NCBI RefSeq assembly: GCF_001730315.1
Contig: NZ_MIKC01000010.1
Span: 1 to 64,000 of the forward strand
Direction of reading: 5' to 3'
Source: Enterococcus ureilyticus
Lineage (GTDB): Bacteria; Bacillota; Bacilli; Lactobacillales; Enterococcaceae
Length of the DNA stretch: 64,000 nt
The position numbers and the translations under genes are program-made. The notes beneath the pieces are model-generated. The model searched no databases. It had not been told where the DNA came from and was given only the letters and a program-made list of their open reading frames with translations. Positions 36,764 through 46,464 of the stretch are shown piece by piece (the first letter of the stretch is position 1; every line of letters begins with the position of its first letter).

Positions 36764-37828
36764 TTGAAAATCACGAAAATTAATGTAGCGGCAAAAGCGG
36801 TAAAGTTAAAAGAACCAATTACGATTTCATTAGGAACGATCGAGCATTCAATGAGCGCAATCGTTGAAATCGAAACAGATGAAGGGATTGTTGGCTATGG
36901 TGAAGGCTCACCTGGAATCTTGATTACAGGTGAAACCTTAAAGGGGACAACTGAGTGTATTCAATTATTTGAAAAACAGTTACTAGGTACTGATCCTTTA
37001 GATATAGAAAAAGTTCACAACGTCATGAATTCTGTTGCAGCAATGGCGCCTTCTGCAAAGACTGCAATTGATATTGCTTGTTATGACTTACTTGGAAAAA
37101 AAGCTAACCTACCAGTGTATAAACTTTTAGGGGGATTTGATTCTGCGGTCAAAACAGATATGACGATCGGACTTGATACACCTGAGATCATGACTGAAAA
37201 GGCGAAATTGGCTGTTTCTCAAGGATTTGATACGTTGAAAATCAAAGTAGGAACGGGTTTTGCAGCGGATCTTGCACGAATTAAGGCGATTAGAGAAGCG
37301 ATCGGTAGTCAAATAAATCTGCGATTAGATGCCAATCAAGGTTGGAAACCAAAAGAAGCTGTAAATACAATCAATCGTTTAGCAGAATATGGTATTGAGT
37401 TAGTTGAACAGCCGGTAGCCTATCATGATATTGAAGGGTTGACCTTTGTTACAAATCACGTATCAACGCCGATTATGTCTGATGAAAGTTGTTTTAATTC
37501 TAAAGATGCGCTGCGTTTGATCAAAGCACATGCTGTTGATTTTGTGAATATTAAACTAATGAAATGTGGTGGAATTCATGAAGCACTTAAAATCAATAGT
37601 ATTTGTGAAGCAGCTGGAGTTGAGTGTATGATCGGTTGTATGGTTGAAGAAACCAACATTGGTGTAACTGCCGCAGCGCATTTGGCCGCCGCAACTAAAA
37701 ATATTACAAGAGCTGATTTAGATGCAACTTTTGGATTGAATGAAGTCGCGATTCCAGGTGGTGTTGGCTTAGAACCGACCAGCTTGATTACGTTATCCGC
37801 AAAGGCAGGCTTAGGTTTGAGTAAATAA
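36764..37828 (+). CDS. Dipeptide epimerase (L-Ala-D/L-Glu epimerase-like, enolase superfamily)
   Basis: 354 aa from TTG 36764 (MKITKINVAAKAVKLKEPIT); GGGGGA lies 6 nt upstream, whereas the earlier in-frame ATGs at 36740/36743 precede it. Enolase-superfamily barrel motifs: the KxK catalytic pair in LKIKVGTG, then LRLDANQGWKPKEAV, ELVEQPVAYHDIEGL, MSDESCF and FVNIKLMKCGG, the muconate lactonizing subgroup. In the YkfB/YcjG family it epimerises L-Ala-D-Glu released from peptidoglycan. The neighbours (a transglutaminase-like protein and a peptide-binding lipoprotein) support a murein-peptide role. Confidence 0.85.
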   Translation: MKITKINVAAKAVKLKEPITISLGTIEHSMSAIVEIETDEGIVGYGEGSPGILITGETLKGTTECIQLFEKQLLGTDPLDIEKVHNVMNSVAAMAPSAKTAIDIACYDLLGKKANLPVYKLLGGFDSAVKTDMTIGLDTPEIMTEKAKLAVSQGFDTLKIKVGTGFAADLARIKAIREAIGSQINLRLDANQGWKPKEAVNTINRLAEYGIELVEQPVAYHDIEGLTFVTNHVSTPIMSDESCFNSKDALRLIKAHAVDFVNIKLMKCGGIHEALKINSICEAAGVECMIGCMVEETNIGVTAAAHLAAATKNITRADLDATFGLNEVAIPGGVGLEPTSLITLSAKAGLGLSK

Positions 37829-37844
37829 GAAAGGGGAATACAAG

Positions 37845-39215
37845 ATGTATTATGAGTTAAACTATATGAGCGTACCGTTACCAGAAGACGTAATCAAATT
37901 AAAAAATTATGGGGATTTTGATGGTGCTGGGAAATTGATTGACTATCTACTTGAAAGTGAATTACCACAAGCTTTAAAAAAACGCTTAGAGATCGAACAA
38001 GATATTATTCGAATCGTTGGCATTAATGAATATCCATTTGACTTCGTCGAAGCAAATAAAATGATGAAGGAAACCTTTAAAGAGTATCAGGAGCAGGAAC
38101 TAACTATTTTGAAGGAAACAGGAAAAGTTGATTGGCTCTATATAGATGGCAAGGTCCATTTCCAACGACGTTTCTTAATGAACCTGATCAAAACTCAAGC
38201 CGATTATGAAGCAAGATTGATCGTCAAAGAAGATAATGAGACAGATCGTCTACGCAAACAAGAGTTAACTCAAAATATTCAGCTAATGAAAGAACGTGGC
38301 TATCGGAAAGTAAAACTACATTTGAAAACAAGTATTCAAGTAAAAAAAGAATACGAACGACCAGGAGAAACAGTCAAGGTTTATTTACCATTGCCAAAAG
38401 ACTGTAAACAAATTTCGGATATACAAATCATAAAGACAACACCTGAGGCAAGTTTTATTGCTCCTGAAAATGAAGCACAGCGTACTGTTTGTTTTGAAAC
38501 AGTTTTACAAGAAGATCAAACTTTTTCAGTAGAATATAGCTATGTCAATCAAGTCGATTATGTTGATTTAGATCCGAACAAAGCCTCAGAGCTACAACCA
38601 GAATTCGAATTAAGCGAGCAACTTCCGCATATTCGCTTTACGCCGTACTTGGAACAAGTGTTAGCAGAGATTTTAGCAGGGGAGACTAATCCAATTATCA
38701 AAGCACGTAAAATCTATGACTTTATTACAACAAAAGTCAATTATTCGTTTATGCGGGAATATTTTACAATTGAGAACATATCGGAGTATGCTGCTGTCAA
38801 TTTAAAGGGCGATTGCGGTGTTCAAGCAATCTTGTTTATCACCTTATGCCGAATGGCTAAAATTCCGGCAAAATGGCAATCAGGCCTATATGTGTCCCAA
38901 TATTATACCGGCTGTCATGATTGGGCGCAATTTTATATTGCACCGTATGGTTGGCTTTTCGCAGATTTATCATTTGGCGGCGGTGCTCGTAGAAATGGTG
39001 ATTTAGATCGTTGGAATTATTATTTTGGTAATTTAGATATTTTTAGAATGCCAGCAAATAGTGAAATTCAAACCGATTTTAATCCACCAAAACAATCTCT
39101 CAGAGCTGATCCCATCGACAATCAGCGGGGAGAATTCGAATATGAGAACCAAGGACTTCCATATGCCTATTTGGATGTAAAACAAGAGTTAGTTGCGATG
39201 GAAGAACTTGTCTAA
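37845..39215 (+). CDS. Transglutaminase-like domain protein
   Basis: 456 aa without a signal peptide. An N-terminal helical region (1-150) and a beta-rich middle (about 150-260) are followed by a transglutaminase/papain-like core with the Cys in LKGDCGVQAILFITLCRMAK (about residue 325), His in YYTGCHDWAQFYIAPYGW and Asp in FADLSFGGGARRN, a full Cys-His-Asp triad. Cytoplasmic members act as peptidases or amidases. The position between the dipeptide epimerase (16 nt upstream) and the peptide-binding protein (30 nt downstream) suggests it cleaves imported cell-wall-type peptides. The exact reaction is unknown. Confidence 0.75.
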   Translation: MYYELNYMSVPLPEDVIKLKNYGDFDGAGKLIDYLLESELPQALKKRLEIEQDIIRIVGINEYPFDFVEANKMMKETFKEYQEQELTILKETGKVDWLYIDGKVHFQRRFLMNLIKTQADYEARLIVKEDNETDRLRKQELTQNIQLMKERGYRKVKLHLKTSIQVKKEYERPGETVKVYLPLPKDCKQISDIQIIKTTPEASFIAPENEAQRTVCFETVLQEDQTFSVEYSYVNQVDYVDLDPNKASELQPEFELSEQLPHIRFTPYLEQVLAEILAGETNPIIKARKIYDFITTKVNYSFMREYFTIENISEYAAVNLKGDCGVQAILFITLCRMAKIPAKWQSGLYVSQYYTGCHDWAQFYIAPYGWLFADLSFGGGARRNGDLDRWNYYFGNLDIFRMPANSEIQTDFNPPKQSLRADPIDNQRGEFEYENQGLPYAYLDVKQELVAMEELV

Positions 39216-39245
39216 TAAATAAAAATGAAGGAAAAGGTGGAACGT

Positions 39246-40916
39246 ATGAAAAAAGGGTTAAAACAAAGTTTAACAGTGTTAACAACAGTGCTGCTGCTTT
39301 CGGCTTGCGGGGGAAATTCAAGCGATAAATCAGCAAACAGTACAGACAAGAAGAATGAAACTGGGCAAAAATCAGCAAAAGTCTTAAACTTGATGGAAGC
39401 TTCAGAAGTAGGATCGATGGACACGATTTTCACGCAAGATGAACCAAGTGTCAATGCCCAATCCAATGTTTTTGAAGGACTCTATCAATTAGATGAAAAA
39501 GATACAATCATTCCTGCTGTAGCAAAAGAATTACCAGAAATTTCGGCAGATGGTAAAACATACACTATTAAACTTAGAGATGATGCGAAATGGTCAAATG
39601 GAGATAACGTAACAGCCAACGATTTTGTTTTTGCTTGGAAAAAGATGGCTGATCCTAAAAATCAGGCAAACTACTTCTTCTTGATGGATGGCACGATTCT
39701 CAACGGGACAGAGATCGTAAATGAAGAAAAATCAGCAGATGAACTAGGCGTAACAGCTATTGATGATTACACACTTGAAATCAAAATGGAAAAGCCTGTT
39801 ACTTATTTCACTTCATTACTAGCATTTTCACCTTTCTTTCCGCAAAATGAAAAATTTGTAACGGAAAAAGGCAAAGAATATGGAACATCTAGTGAAAATA
39901 TCGTATCTAATGGCCCATTCTTGATGGAAAACTGGGATCAATCATCAATGTCTTGGGATTTGGTTGAAAATCCAAATTATTATGATGCAGATAAAGTCAA
40001 ATCAGAAAAAATCCATTTTGAAGTGTTAAAAGAAACCAATACGGTTTTCAATCTATATGAATCAGGCGAATTAGATGTAGCGATTCTGACAGGAGATTTC
40101 GCTAAGCAAAATAAAGATAATCCTGATTATGAAGCAGTTCAACGCTCAAAAGTGTATTCTTTACGAATGAATCAAAAAAGAAACGACAAGCCATCGATCT
40201 TTGCAAACGAAAATGTACGTAAAGCTGTTGCCTATGCGCTTGATAAGAAGAGCCTAGTAGAAAATATCTTAGCAGATGGTTCCAAAGATATTTATGGTTA
40301 TATTCCAAAAGACTTTGTTGCAAATCCTGAAACAGGAGAAGATTTTAGAAAAGAAGCTGGGGATCTAGTAAAAACAGATGAAAAATTAGCCAAGGAATAT
40401 TTAGAAAAAGCGAAAAAAGAATTAAATGGAGACGTGACCATCGAATTATTATCTAAAGATGGTGATGGCGATAAAAAAGTGGCAGAATTCATTCAAGGTC
40501 AATTAGAAAAAACACTGCCAGGTTTAAAAATCAATGTGAAGACAGTTCCATTGAACAACTCCATCGAACTGATGAAAAAAGGGGACTATGAACTTTCTGT
40601 CAGCATGTGGGGTCCAGATTATCAAGACCCTATGACCTTTTTAGAAAGCTCAGTTAGTACCAAGAATAAAACTAGCTATCGTAGTGAAAAATATGATCAA
40701 TTAATCGATGATGCGTCGAACAAATATGCAAACGAACCGGAAAAACGTTGGGAAACATTGATTGCAGCTGAAAAAGTCTTGGTAGAAGAAGATGTTGCAT
40801 TGATTCCATTATACCAACAAGCAAGAGGACAATTAGTTCGACCGGGTGTCGAAGGAATCGAGTACCATAACTTTGGTGCAACTAGCACGTATAAAAACGC
40901 TTTTATCAAAGAGTAA
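39246..40916 (+). CDS. Oligopeptide ABC transporter substrate-binding lipoprotein (OppA-like)
   Basis: 556 aa from ATG 39246 (AAGGTGG 6 nt upstream; the frame opens at 39225). A lipoprotein signal peptide has the lipobox LLSAC (LTTVLLLSACGGNSS), then a short linker and an SBP_bac_5 domain (LNLMEASEVGSMDTIFTQDE to the end, with the FAWKKMADPKNQANY family block). It would capture peptides for an Opp permease encoded elsewhere. Its location after the epimerase and transglutaminase genes suggests muropeptide-derived substrates (MppA-like role), which is inferred. Confidence 0.88.
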   Translation: MKKGLKQSLTVLTTVLLLSACGGNSSDKSANSTDKKNETGQKSAKVLNLMEASEVGSMDTIFTQDEPSVNAQSNVFEGLYQLDEKDTIIPAVAKELPEISADGKTYTIKLRDDAKWSNGDNVTANDFVFAWKKMADPKNQANYFFLMDGTILNGTEIVNEEKSADELGVTAIDDYTLEIKMEKPVTYFTSLLAFSPFFPQNEKFVTEKGKEYGTSSENIVSNGPFLMENWDQSSMSWDLVENPNYYDADKVKSEKIHFEVLKETNTVFNLYESGELDVAILTGDFAKQNKDNPDYEAVQRSKVYSLRMNQKRNDKPSIFANENVRKAVAYALDKKSLVENILADGSKDIYGYIPKDFVANPETGEDFRKEAGDLVKTDEKLAKEYLEKAKKELNGDVTIELLSKDGDGDKKVAEFIQGQLEKTLPGLKINVKTVPLNNSIELMKKGDYELSVSMWGPDYQDPMTFLESSVSTKNKTSYRSEKYDQLIDDASNKYANEPEKRWETLIAAEKVLVEEDVALIPLYQQARGQLVRPGVEGIEYHNFGATSTYKNAFIKE

Positions 40917-40971
40917 ACGAATATCGATTTAAGATTTTACTAAAAAACTAAACATCTTCGATCAGAAACAC

Positions 40972-41000
40972 TTGACCTCAAATTGATTTGCTTGTATTAT
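40972..41000 (+). promoter_or_regulatory. pyrG promoter with GGGC start
   Basis: TTGACC (40972-40977), a 17-bp spacer and TATTAT (40995-41000). The transcript is predicted to start seven to eight bases on, at GGGC (41008-41011), the initiation sequence used in CTP-sensitive pyrG attenuation. Confidence 0.75.
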
Positions 41001-41007
41001 ACTACTT

Positions 41008-41086
41008 GGGCACCTTTGAGAAGGTCAGAAGTTTACAACGAATTTCAGCTCCCTATTCATTTTGGATAGGGAGCTTTTGCTTTTTG
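41008..41086 (+). promoter_or_regulatory. pyrG leader attenuator (reiterative-transcription type)
   Basis: The leader starts GGGC and ends in the terminator AGCTCCCTAT (41047-41056) / ATAGGGAGCT (41066-41075) plus a T-rich tail. In B. subtilis and L. lactis, low CTP makes polymerase add extra G residues at the GGGC start, and the poly-G pairs with the pyrimidine-rich 5' arm (here GCTCCCT) to prevent termination. Every element of that mechanism is visible here. Confidence 0.85.
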
Positions 41087-41159
41087 TTTTCAGAAAAAGA
41101 AACAGTTCATTGTTTGCTTCTCTCTACAAATCTATTTTAAGAAAGGGTTTTTTTATATT

Positions 41160-42761
41160 ATGACAAAATATATCTTTGTTACAGGCGGCGTAGTTTCTTC
41201 GATTGGTAAGGGAATTGTCGCAGCATCTCTAGGACGTTTATTAAAAAATCGTGGCTTGAAAGTAACGATTCAAAAATTTGATCCATATATCAATGTGGAT
41301 CCAGGAACAATGAGTCCTTATCAACATGGAGAAGTTTTTGTCACAGATGATGGTGCCGAAACAGATTTGGATTTAGGTCATTATGAACGATTTATTGATA
41401 TCAACTTAAATAAATATTCAAACGTGACAACAGGGAAGATCTATTCAGAAGTATTAAGAAAAGAACGTAAAGGTGAATACTTAGGCGCAACAGTACAAGT
41501 GATTCCTCATATTACAAATGAAATCAAAGATAAAATCATGCGTGCAGCTAGTATGACGGATGCGGATATCATTATTACAGAAGTTGGTGGAACGGTTGGT
41601 GATATTGAATCATTACCTTTCTTAGAAGCTTTACGCCAAATGAAAGCAGAAGTAGGCAGTGATAACGTGATGTATATCCATACGACCTTGATCCCTTACT
41701 TAAAAGCAGCTGGCGAAATGAAAACAAAACCAACCCAACATAGCGTAAAAGAATTACGCAGCTTAGGAATCCAACCAAACATTCTAGTTGTTCGTACAGA
41801 ATTACCTGTTTCTCAAGGGACAAAAAATAAATTAGCGCAATTTTGTGATGTAGAACCAGAAGCAGTTATTGAATCACGTGATGTAGAAACACTTTATTCT
41901 ATTCCATTAGCCCTACAGGCGCAAAACATGGATCAAATTGTTTGTGATCATTTAAAACTAGATGTACCTGTTGCTGATATGACAGAATGGCGTACATTGG
42001 AAGAAAAAGTTTTAGGCTTGAAGAAAACGACAAGAATTGCTCTAGTCGGAAAGTATGTCGAATTACCTGATGCCTATCTGTCAGTAGTCGAAGCATTGAA
42101 ACACGCTGGTTTTGCTTTTGATTCAGACATTGTGATCGATTGGATCGATTCACAAGAATTGACTGCAGAAAATACTGCAGAAATTTTAAAAGATGCCGAT
42201 GGAATCTTGGTGCCAGGTGGATTTGGTGATCGTGGTGTGGAAGGGAAGATCGAAGCGATTCGTTTTGCCCGTGAAAATGATGTGCCGTTTTTGGGAATTT
42301 GTTTAGGCATGCAAATGGCCTGTGTTGAATTTGCGCGCAATGTCGTTAAATTAGAAGATGCTGGTTCTGCTGAAAACAATCCAGAGATTTTAAATAACAT
42401 TATTGATTTGATGGCAGATCAAGAAAACGTTGAAAATCTTGGCGGAACATTACGCTTAGGCTTATATCCATGCAAACTTAAAAAAGGCAGTGTCACTGCA
42501 ACTGCATATGAAGGACAAGAAGTCGTGCAAGAGCGTCATCGTCATCGTTATGAGTTCAATAATAAATACCGTCAATTATTTGAGGAAAAGGGCTTAGTCT
42601 TTTCGGGTGTATCGCCAGATAATCGTCTAGTTGAAATTGTTGAGCTGCCAGAGAAAAAATTCTTCGTCGCTTGTCAATTCCATCCGGAATTGATTTCTAG
42701 ACCAAACAGACCACAACTTTTGATCAAAGGGTTTGTTGAAGCAGCTTTAAATAATCAATAA
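41160..42761 (+). CDS. pyrG: CTP synthase
   Basis: 533 aa. It converts UTP + ATP + glutamine to CTP. The N-terminal synthetase domain (1-265) starts [20 protein letters not shown] and has the P loop and the [20 protein letters not shown] block. The C-terminal class I glutamine amidotransferase domain (about 290-533) shows GGFGDRG, the nucleophile in [18 protein letters not shown] and the His-Glu pair in [11 protein letters not shown]. Expression is controlled by the leader attenuator at 41008-41086. Confidence 0.98.
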   Translation: MTKYIFVTGGVVSSIGKGIVAASLGRLLKNRGLKVTIQKFDPYINVDPGTMSPYQHGEVFVTDDGAETDLDLGHYERFIDINLNKYSNVTTGKIYSEVLRKERKGEYLGATVQVIPHITNEIKDKIMRAASMTDADIIITEVGGTVGDIESLPFLEALRQMKAEVGSDNVMYIHTTLIPYLKAAGEMKTKPTQHSVKELRSLGIQPNILVVRTELPVSQGTKNKLAQFCDVEPEAVIESRDVETLYSIPLALQAQNMDQIVCDHLKLDVPVADMTEWRTLEEKVLGLKKTTRIALVGKYVELPDAYLSVVEALKHAGFAFDSDIVIDWIDSQELTAENTAEILKDADGILVPGGFGDRGVEGKIEAIRFARENDVPFLGICLGMQMACVEFARNVVKLEDAGSAENNPEILNNIIDLMADQENVENLGGTLRLGLYPCKLKKGSVTATAYEGQEVVQERHRHRYEFNNKYRQLFEEKGLVFSGVSPDNRLVEIVELPEKKFFVACQFHPELISRPNRPQLLIKGFVEAALNNQ

Positions 42762-42764
42762 GCT

Positions 42765-42805
42765 AAAAAGGTACGCTATCATGAATAGATAGCGTACCTT
42801 TTTTT
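42765..42805. terminator. Bidirectional terminator pyrG / ponA
   Basis: AAAAAGGTACGCTATC (42765-42780) pairs with GATAGCGTACCTTTTT (42788-42803) around a 7-nt loop, with A/T tracts on both sides. Confidence 0.9.
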
Positions 42806-42814
42806 GTTTCTATA

Positions 42815-45136
42815 TCAGTCAGAAGTCGAACGCCTTCTGACTGAATTATTTTGTATAACAGGAGGAACAGATGATTGTTCTGGCGGATCACTACTTGGCA
42901 ATACCTCGCTTGGGGATGTTGACACCGGTGGCTCAGGTTGCTGCGTAGAAGTAGCAGGAATTTCATTAGGCTCTGTTGCAGAAGGTTCAGTTTGTGAAGG
43001 CATTGTCGAGCTGCTAGACGTCGAATCAGAACTTGTTGAACCTTCAGAAGATGAAGAAGTTACAGAGCCTGTATTTGAAGGCAATAGTTGTTCTTCATAA
43101 GCACCTTTAACATACAACTCGCTACCAGAACGTATCACCGTATCCGGCATGACCCAATCATCATTAGAAACGCCTTCTGAAAGATAAGTCATCATTTCTC
43201 GATAAACGTCTGAAGCTGTTCCCCAGTATTCGTAAGGAATAGGGGTTAAGCGCTGCTTATAGCCTGTCCAAACCGAAACTGCATAATGGGGAGTATACCC
43301 AACAAAAGTGCTGTCAGGGGCAATGCTGGACGATTCAGAAGCGCCCATTTTTGCAAGATCATCCTCTGTATAATTGGCTGTACCTGTTTTCCCAGCTTGT
43401 ATCAAACCAGGAATGCCTGCATTGAATGCTGTACCGCCAGATATAACGTCTTTTAGCATGTCAGTCATCATATAAGCTGTGGAATCTTTCATTGCTCGTT
43501 TACTTTCAGTTTCTGTGACATCTTCAGAACCGTCTTGATAAACAACTTTATTCACGTAATAAGGTTTATTATAGACACCCATATTAGCAAATGCAGCATA
43601 GGCAGCTGCTAATTTTAAAGAAGAAACACCATATTTATTGCCATCTAGTTCACTGGTGTTACTAGAGATCGCATTTGCGGCAACAATTTCTTTAAATTCA
43701 ATACCTAAATCTTTTAGGAAGGCAGCAGATTTATCACTACCAACAGCGTCAAATGTTTGAATAGCTGTTGTATTACGAGAATACATAATGGCTTTACGCA
43801 TCGTTAATGCACCATAATATTGCATGTCCGCATTGGTAACTGGAATAGTTGTTCCTTCATAAGTAGTAGGTTTATCCATCATGATACGACCAGTTGAATA
43901 GTTCAGGTTTTCGATAGCTGGACCATAATCTGCAATAGGTTTCATCGTTGAACCAACATCTCGATCGGTTTCGATAGCAGAATTTGTACCTAATTGTACA
44001 TCATCAGGGATATTACGTCCGCCAATTTGAGCTTTGACTTGCCCGGTTTTGACATCGATGACGGTTGAAGCAACTTGGAAATCGGGATCAGGATATTGGA
44101 CATAAGTGTCACTGTTAATAATATCATAGAGTCGTTTTTGGGCATTCATATCAAGATTTGTATGGATATCTAAACCATCGGTGTAGACATTTTTCCCCAT
44201 AGCTTCGACTTCAGCGATCACTTCTCGGATATAATTATCAACGATCTTACGATTTTCATTCGATTGTTTTAATGGTTGTAGGCCATCATCGATTGGAGTC
44301 GCTTTAGCTTCATCATATTCTTTTTGTGAGATTTTTTCATTTTCTTTCATGGTGTATAACACAACGTCACGTCGTTCTTTCGCGACATCCGGGTTGACAT
44401 ATGGGTCGTAATCATTGGGCGCTTGCGGCATACCAGCTAGTAAGGCAGTTTGTGGAAGGGTTAATTCAGCTAACGGTTTTCCATAATAAGATTGAGCTGC
44501 CGTTTCCATGCCATATAAACCATTGGCCATATATACTTTGTTAATATAATAGGTTAGAATCTCTTCTTTTGATTTTTCTTTTTCTAATTTCATTGCTAGC
44601 CAAGCTTCTTGTGCTTTTCGTTTAAGATTTTGATCTTTTTCTTTGGTAGAAAAATAGGAAAGTTTGATAAGCTGCTGGGTTAGTGTACTACCACCTTGCA
44701 GACCACCTGTTTTAAAGTTTGAAAAGGCCGAACCAATGATTCGGATCGGATCAACACCGCTATGCTTATAAAAACGTTTATCTTCAACAGACACAACAGC
44801 ATCTTTCAGTAAGTCTGGAACGTCCGTAGGTTTGATGATTTCGCGTTTTTCAGCACCTAATTCTTCAAAAACTTCATTATTTGCGTCATACAATTTGGAA
44901 GATACAGTTGCACTTAGTTTATCATCTTCTAATTTTGGTGCGTCCTTTGCATAGGACCAGAAGAGTCCAAGGCCTGCAAGGAAGCCTAGAATACCAAGCA
45001 GAACTAATCCAAGAAAGAGTTTCAGAAAGATTCTTTTTTTCTTAGGTTTTTTGCCACCATTAGAGGGCGGAATGTCAGCGCCTGTGGGTATATGCCCGTG
45101 TCTGGCAGCACGTGATCCTATTTCATCAGTTGTCAT
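42815..45136 (-). CDS. ponA: Class A penicillin-binding protein (PBP1a)
   Basis: 773 aa from ATG 45136 (AGGAG 9 nt upstream; an in-frame TTG at 45145 is not used). Bifunctional peptidoglycan synthase: basic cytoplasmic tail (KKPKKKR), TM about 37-60, glycosyltransferase GT51 domain with EDKRFYKHSGVDP and GGSTLTQQLIKLSYF, then a transpeptidase domain with S-T-M-K (DVGSTMKPIADYG), S-R-N (IMYSRNTTAIQ) and K-T-G-T (AGKTGTANY). A low-complexity Ser/Thr/Pro/Glu tail of about 90 residues (from residue 680) ends VRRRSTSD. Translation overlaps recU by 11 nt, the conserved Firmicute arrangement. Confidence 0.96.
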   Translation of the reverse strand: MTTDEIGSRAARHGHIPTGADIPPSNGGKKPKKKRIFLKLFLGLVLLGILGFLAGLGLFWSYAKDAPKLEDDKLSATVSSKLYDANNEVFEELGAEKREIIKPTDVPDLLKDAVVSVEDKRFYKHSGVDPIRIIGSAFSNFKTGGLQGGSTLTQQLIKLSYFSTKEKDQNLKRKAQEAWLAMKLEKEKSKEEILTYYINKVYMANGLYGMETAAQSYYGKPLAELTLPQTALLAGMPQAPNDYDPYVNPDVAKERRDVVLYTMKENEKISQKEYDEAKATPIDDGLQPLKQSNENRKIVDNYIREVIAEVEAMGKNVYTDGLDIHTNLDMNAQKRLYDIINSDTYVQYPDPDFQVASTVIDVKTGQVKAQIGGRNIPDDVQLGTNSAIETDRDVGSTMKPIADYGPAIENLNYSTGRIMMDKPTTYEGTTIPVTNADMQYYGALTMRKAIMYSRNTTAIQTFDAVGSDKSAAFLKDLGIEFKEIVAANAISSNTSELDGNKYGVSSLKLAAAYAAFANMGVYNKPYYVNKVVYQDGSEDVTETESKRAMKDSTAYMMTDMLKDVISGGTAFNAGIPGLIQAGKTGTANYTEDDLAKMGASESSSIAPDSTFVGYTPHYAVSVWTGYKQRLTPIPYEYWGTASDVYREMMTYLSEGVSNDDWVMPDTVIRSGSELYVKGAYEEQLLPSNTGSVTSSSSEGSTSSDSTSSSSTMPSQTEPSATEPNEIPATSTQQPEPPVSTSPSEVLPSSDPPEQSSVPPVIQNNSVRRRSTSD

Positions 45137-45767
45137 TAATCGCAACTCCTTTGTTTGATTGAATATGTTGCCGAACTGCGTCTAAATAAGGGATTCTTGG
45201 CGCAATTCCAATTTGGATTTCTATCCCATTTTTTTCAATAATAGATAAAGGCAACGATTTTTTTCCAGTGCTTTCTTGTTCTGACCAATAGGTTACTAAT
45301 TCTTCTCCGCTAAAAAAGAAACATTTATTCAATGAAGAAAACCACAATAGAACAAAGCAAATTCCTTTTTGCGCTAAGCACTGCTCCATATGATCAATCT
45401 GGTGTTGGTGAAAGTTTTTTAAAGGAAAAGAAGTTTTATTCTTAGTTTCCTTTGCTTCAAAATCCAGATAGTAACCATTATAAACACCATTATAATCAGT
45501 TGTAGAGGCTTGTCTAAAATAAGCTTCCTTGATCACAGCGGCACTGCGGCTTGGATAATCAACTTTGACAATTTGAACAGGAGTAGGTTTTTTGTGGACA
45601 ACCGCAGTATTGCGCATTAAATAGTACGCATTACTTTTATTGATTTCTTCCTCAAAATCCATGCCACGTTTACCAAATTGAATTGATTTTTGTTTTTTTA
45701 CTTGTTTTTTTGATTGGGGTGCTTCATGATTATTGTAGGGAGTACCATTAGGATAATGAAAAGCCAT
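45126..45767 (-). CDS. recU: Holliday junction resolvase RecU
   Basis: 213 aa from ATG 45767 (MAFHYPNGTPYNN), with TAGGAGTG upstream; the open frame extends to 45791 without a better start. RecU resolves Holliday junctions in recombination and chromosome segregation. Recognisable blocks are GKRGMDFEEEINKSNAYYLM, YYLDFEAKETKNKTSFPLKN (the catalytic D-E-K region) and HQHQIDHMEQCL. The 3' end overlaps ponA. Confidence 0.95.
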   Translation of the reverse strand: MAFHYPNGTPYNNHEAPQSKKQVKKQKSIQFGKRGMDFEEEINKSNAYYLMRNTAVVHKKPTPVQIVKVDYPSRSAAVIKEAYFRQASTTDYNGVYNGYYLDFEAKETKNKTSFPLKNFHQHQIDHMEQCLAQKGICFVLLWFSSLNKCFFFSGEELVTYWSEQESTGKKSLPLSIIEKNGIEIQIGIAPRIPYLDAVRQHIQSNKGVAINDN

Positions 45768-45828
45768 TTCTATCACACTCCTAGCTAACATTATAACAAA
45801 AAATCTTTATGAAAGAAAAGGAATGTCT

Positions 45829-46371
45829 ATGGAAATTGTAAAAACACTTTATGTGACTGGCTATAAAAGCTTTGAAATCGGGACTTTTCAAGACAATGAC
45901 CCTAAAATTACAGTTATTAAAAATCTATTAAAAAAGGAAATCATAGGCTATTTAGACATTGGATTAGAGTGGGTTTTGGTTTCTGGTAACCTTGGAACAG
46001 AGATTTGGGCAGCAGAAGTCGTTGCGGAGTTAAAGAATGATTATCCAGAACTAAAATTAGGGCTTGTTTATCCTTTTAAAGACTTTGGTAGTAACTGGAA
46101 CGAAAAGAATCGAGCAAATTTAGAAAAAATCGAACTATTAGCCGACTTTGTAGATTCAGTAAGCCACCAGCCTTATAAATCACCGGCACAATTAAAAATG
46201 CATACCAAATTTTTACTAGAACATTCTGGTGCTGCTTTATTGATATACGATAAGGAATATCCAGGTAAAACGGAGTATTTTCTTAAGGATGCGGAACGTT
46301 TTTCTGAAAAATTTCCTTACGAAATCCGCCTGATAACGATGGATGATTTACAAAACTCGATGGATTTGTGA
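45829..46371 (+). CDS. SLOG/DUF1273 family protein YpsA
   Basis: 180 aa from ATG 45829 (AAAGGA 6 nt upstream; the earlier in-frame ATG at 45823 abuts the RBS). A Rossmann-like SLOG domain (TLYVTGYKSFEIGTFQDNDP, VLVSGNLGTEIWAAEVVAEL) is predicted to bind a nucleotide or NAD-type ligand. In B. subtilis and S. aureus YpsA influences cell division and lies next to GpsB, as it does here (93 nt downstream). Confidence 0.88.
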   Translation: MEIVKTLYVTGYKSFEIGTFQDNDPKITVIKNLLKKEIIGYLDIGLEWVLVSGNLGTEIWAAEVVAELKNDYPELKLGLVYPFKDFGSNWNEKNRANLEKIELLADFVDSVSHQPYKSPAQLKMHTKFLLEHSGAALLIYDKEYPGKTEYFLKDAERFSEKFPYEIRLITMDDLQNSMDL

Positions 46372-46379
46372 TAATCTGT

Positions 46380-46408
46380 TTGATTTTCTGACGATTTTCC
46401 GATACAAT
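46380..46408 (+). promoter_or_regulatory. gpsB promoter
   Basis: TTGATT (46380-46385), a 17-bp spacer and TACAAT (46403-46408), 56 nt before the start codon. Confidence 0.65.
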
Positions 46409-46464
46409 AATGCTGTTGAACTATGAACTTTTATCCTAATCAAAGAAAATAATGAGGTGTAAGT

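Noticed and set aside
42804-43100. Acidic/Gly-rich + strand ORF opposite the 3' end of ponA
   Set aside because: It is antisense to the low-complexity Ser/Thr/Pro tail of PBP1a and has no RBS; codon-composition artefact.
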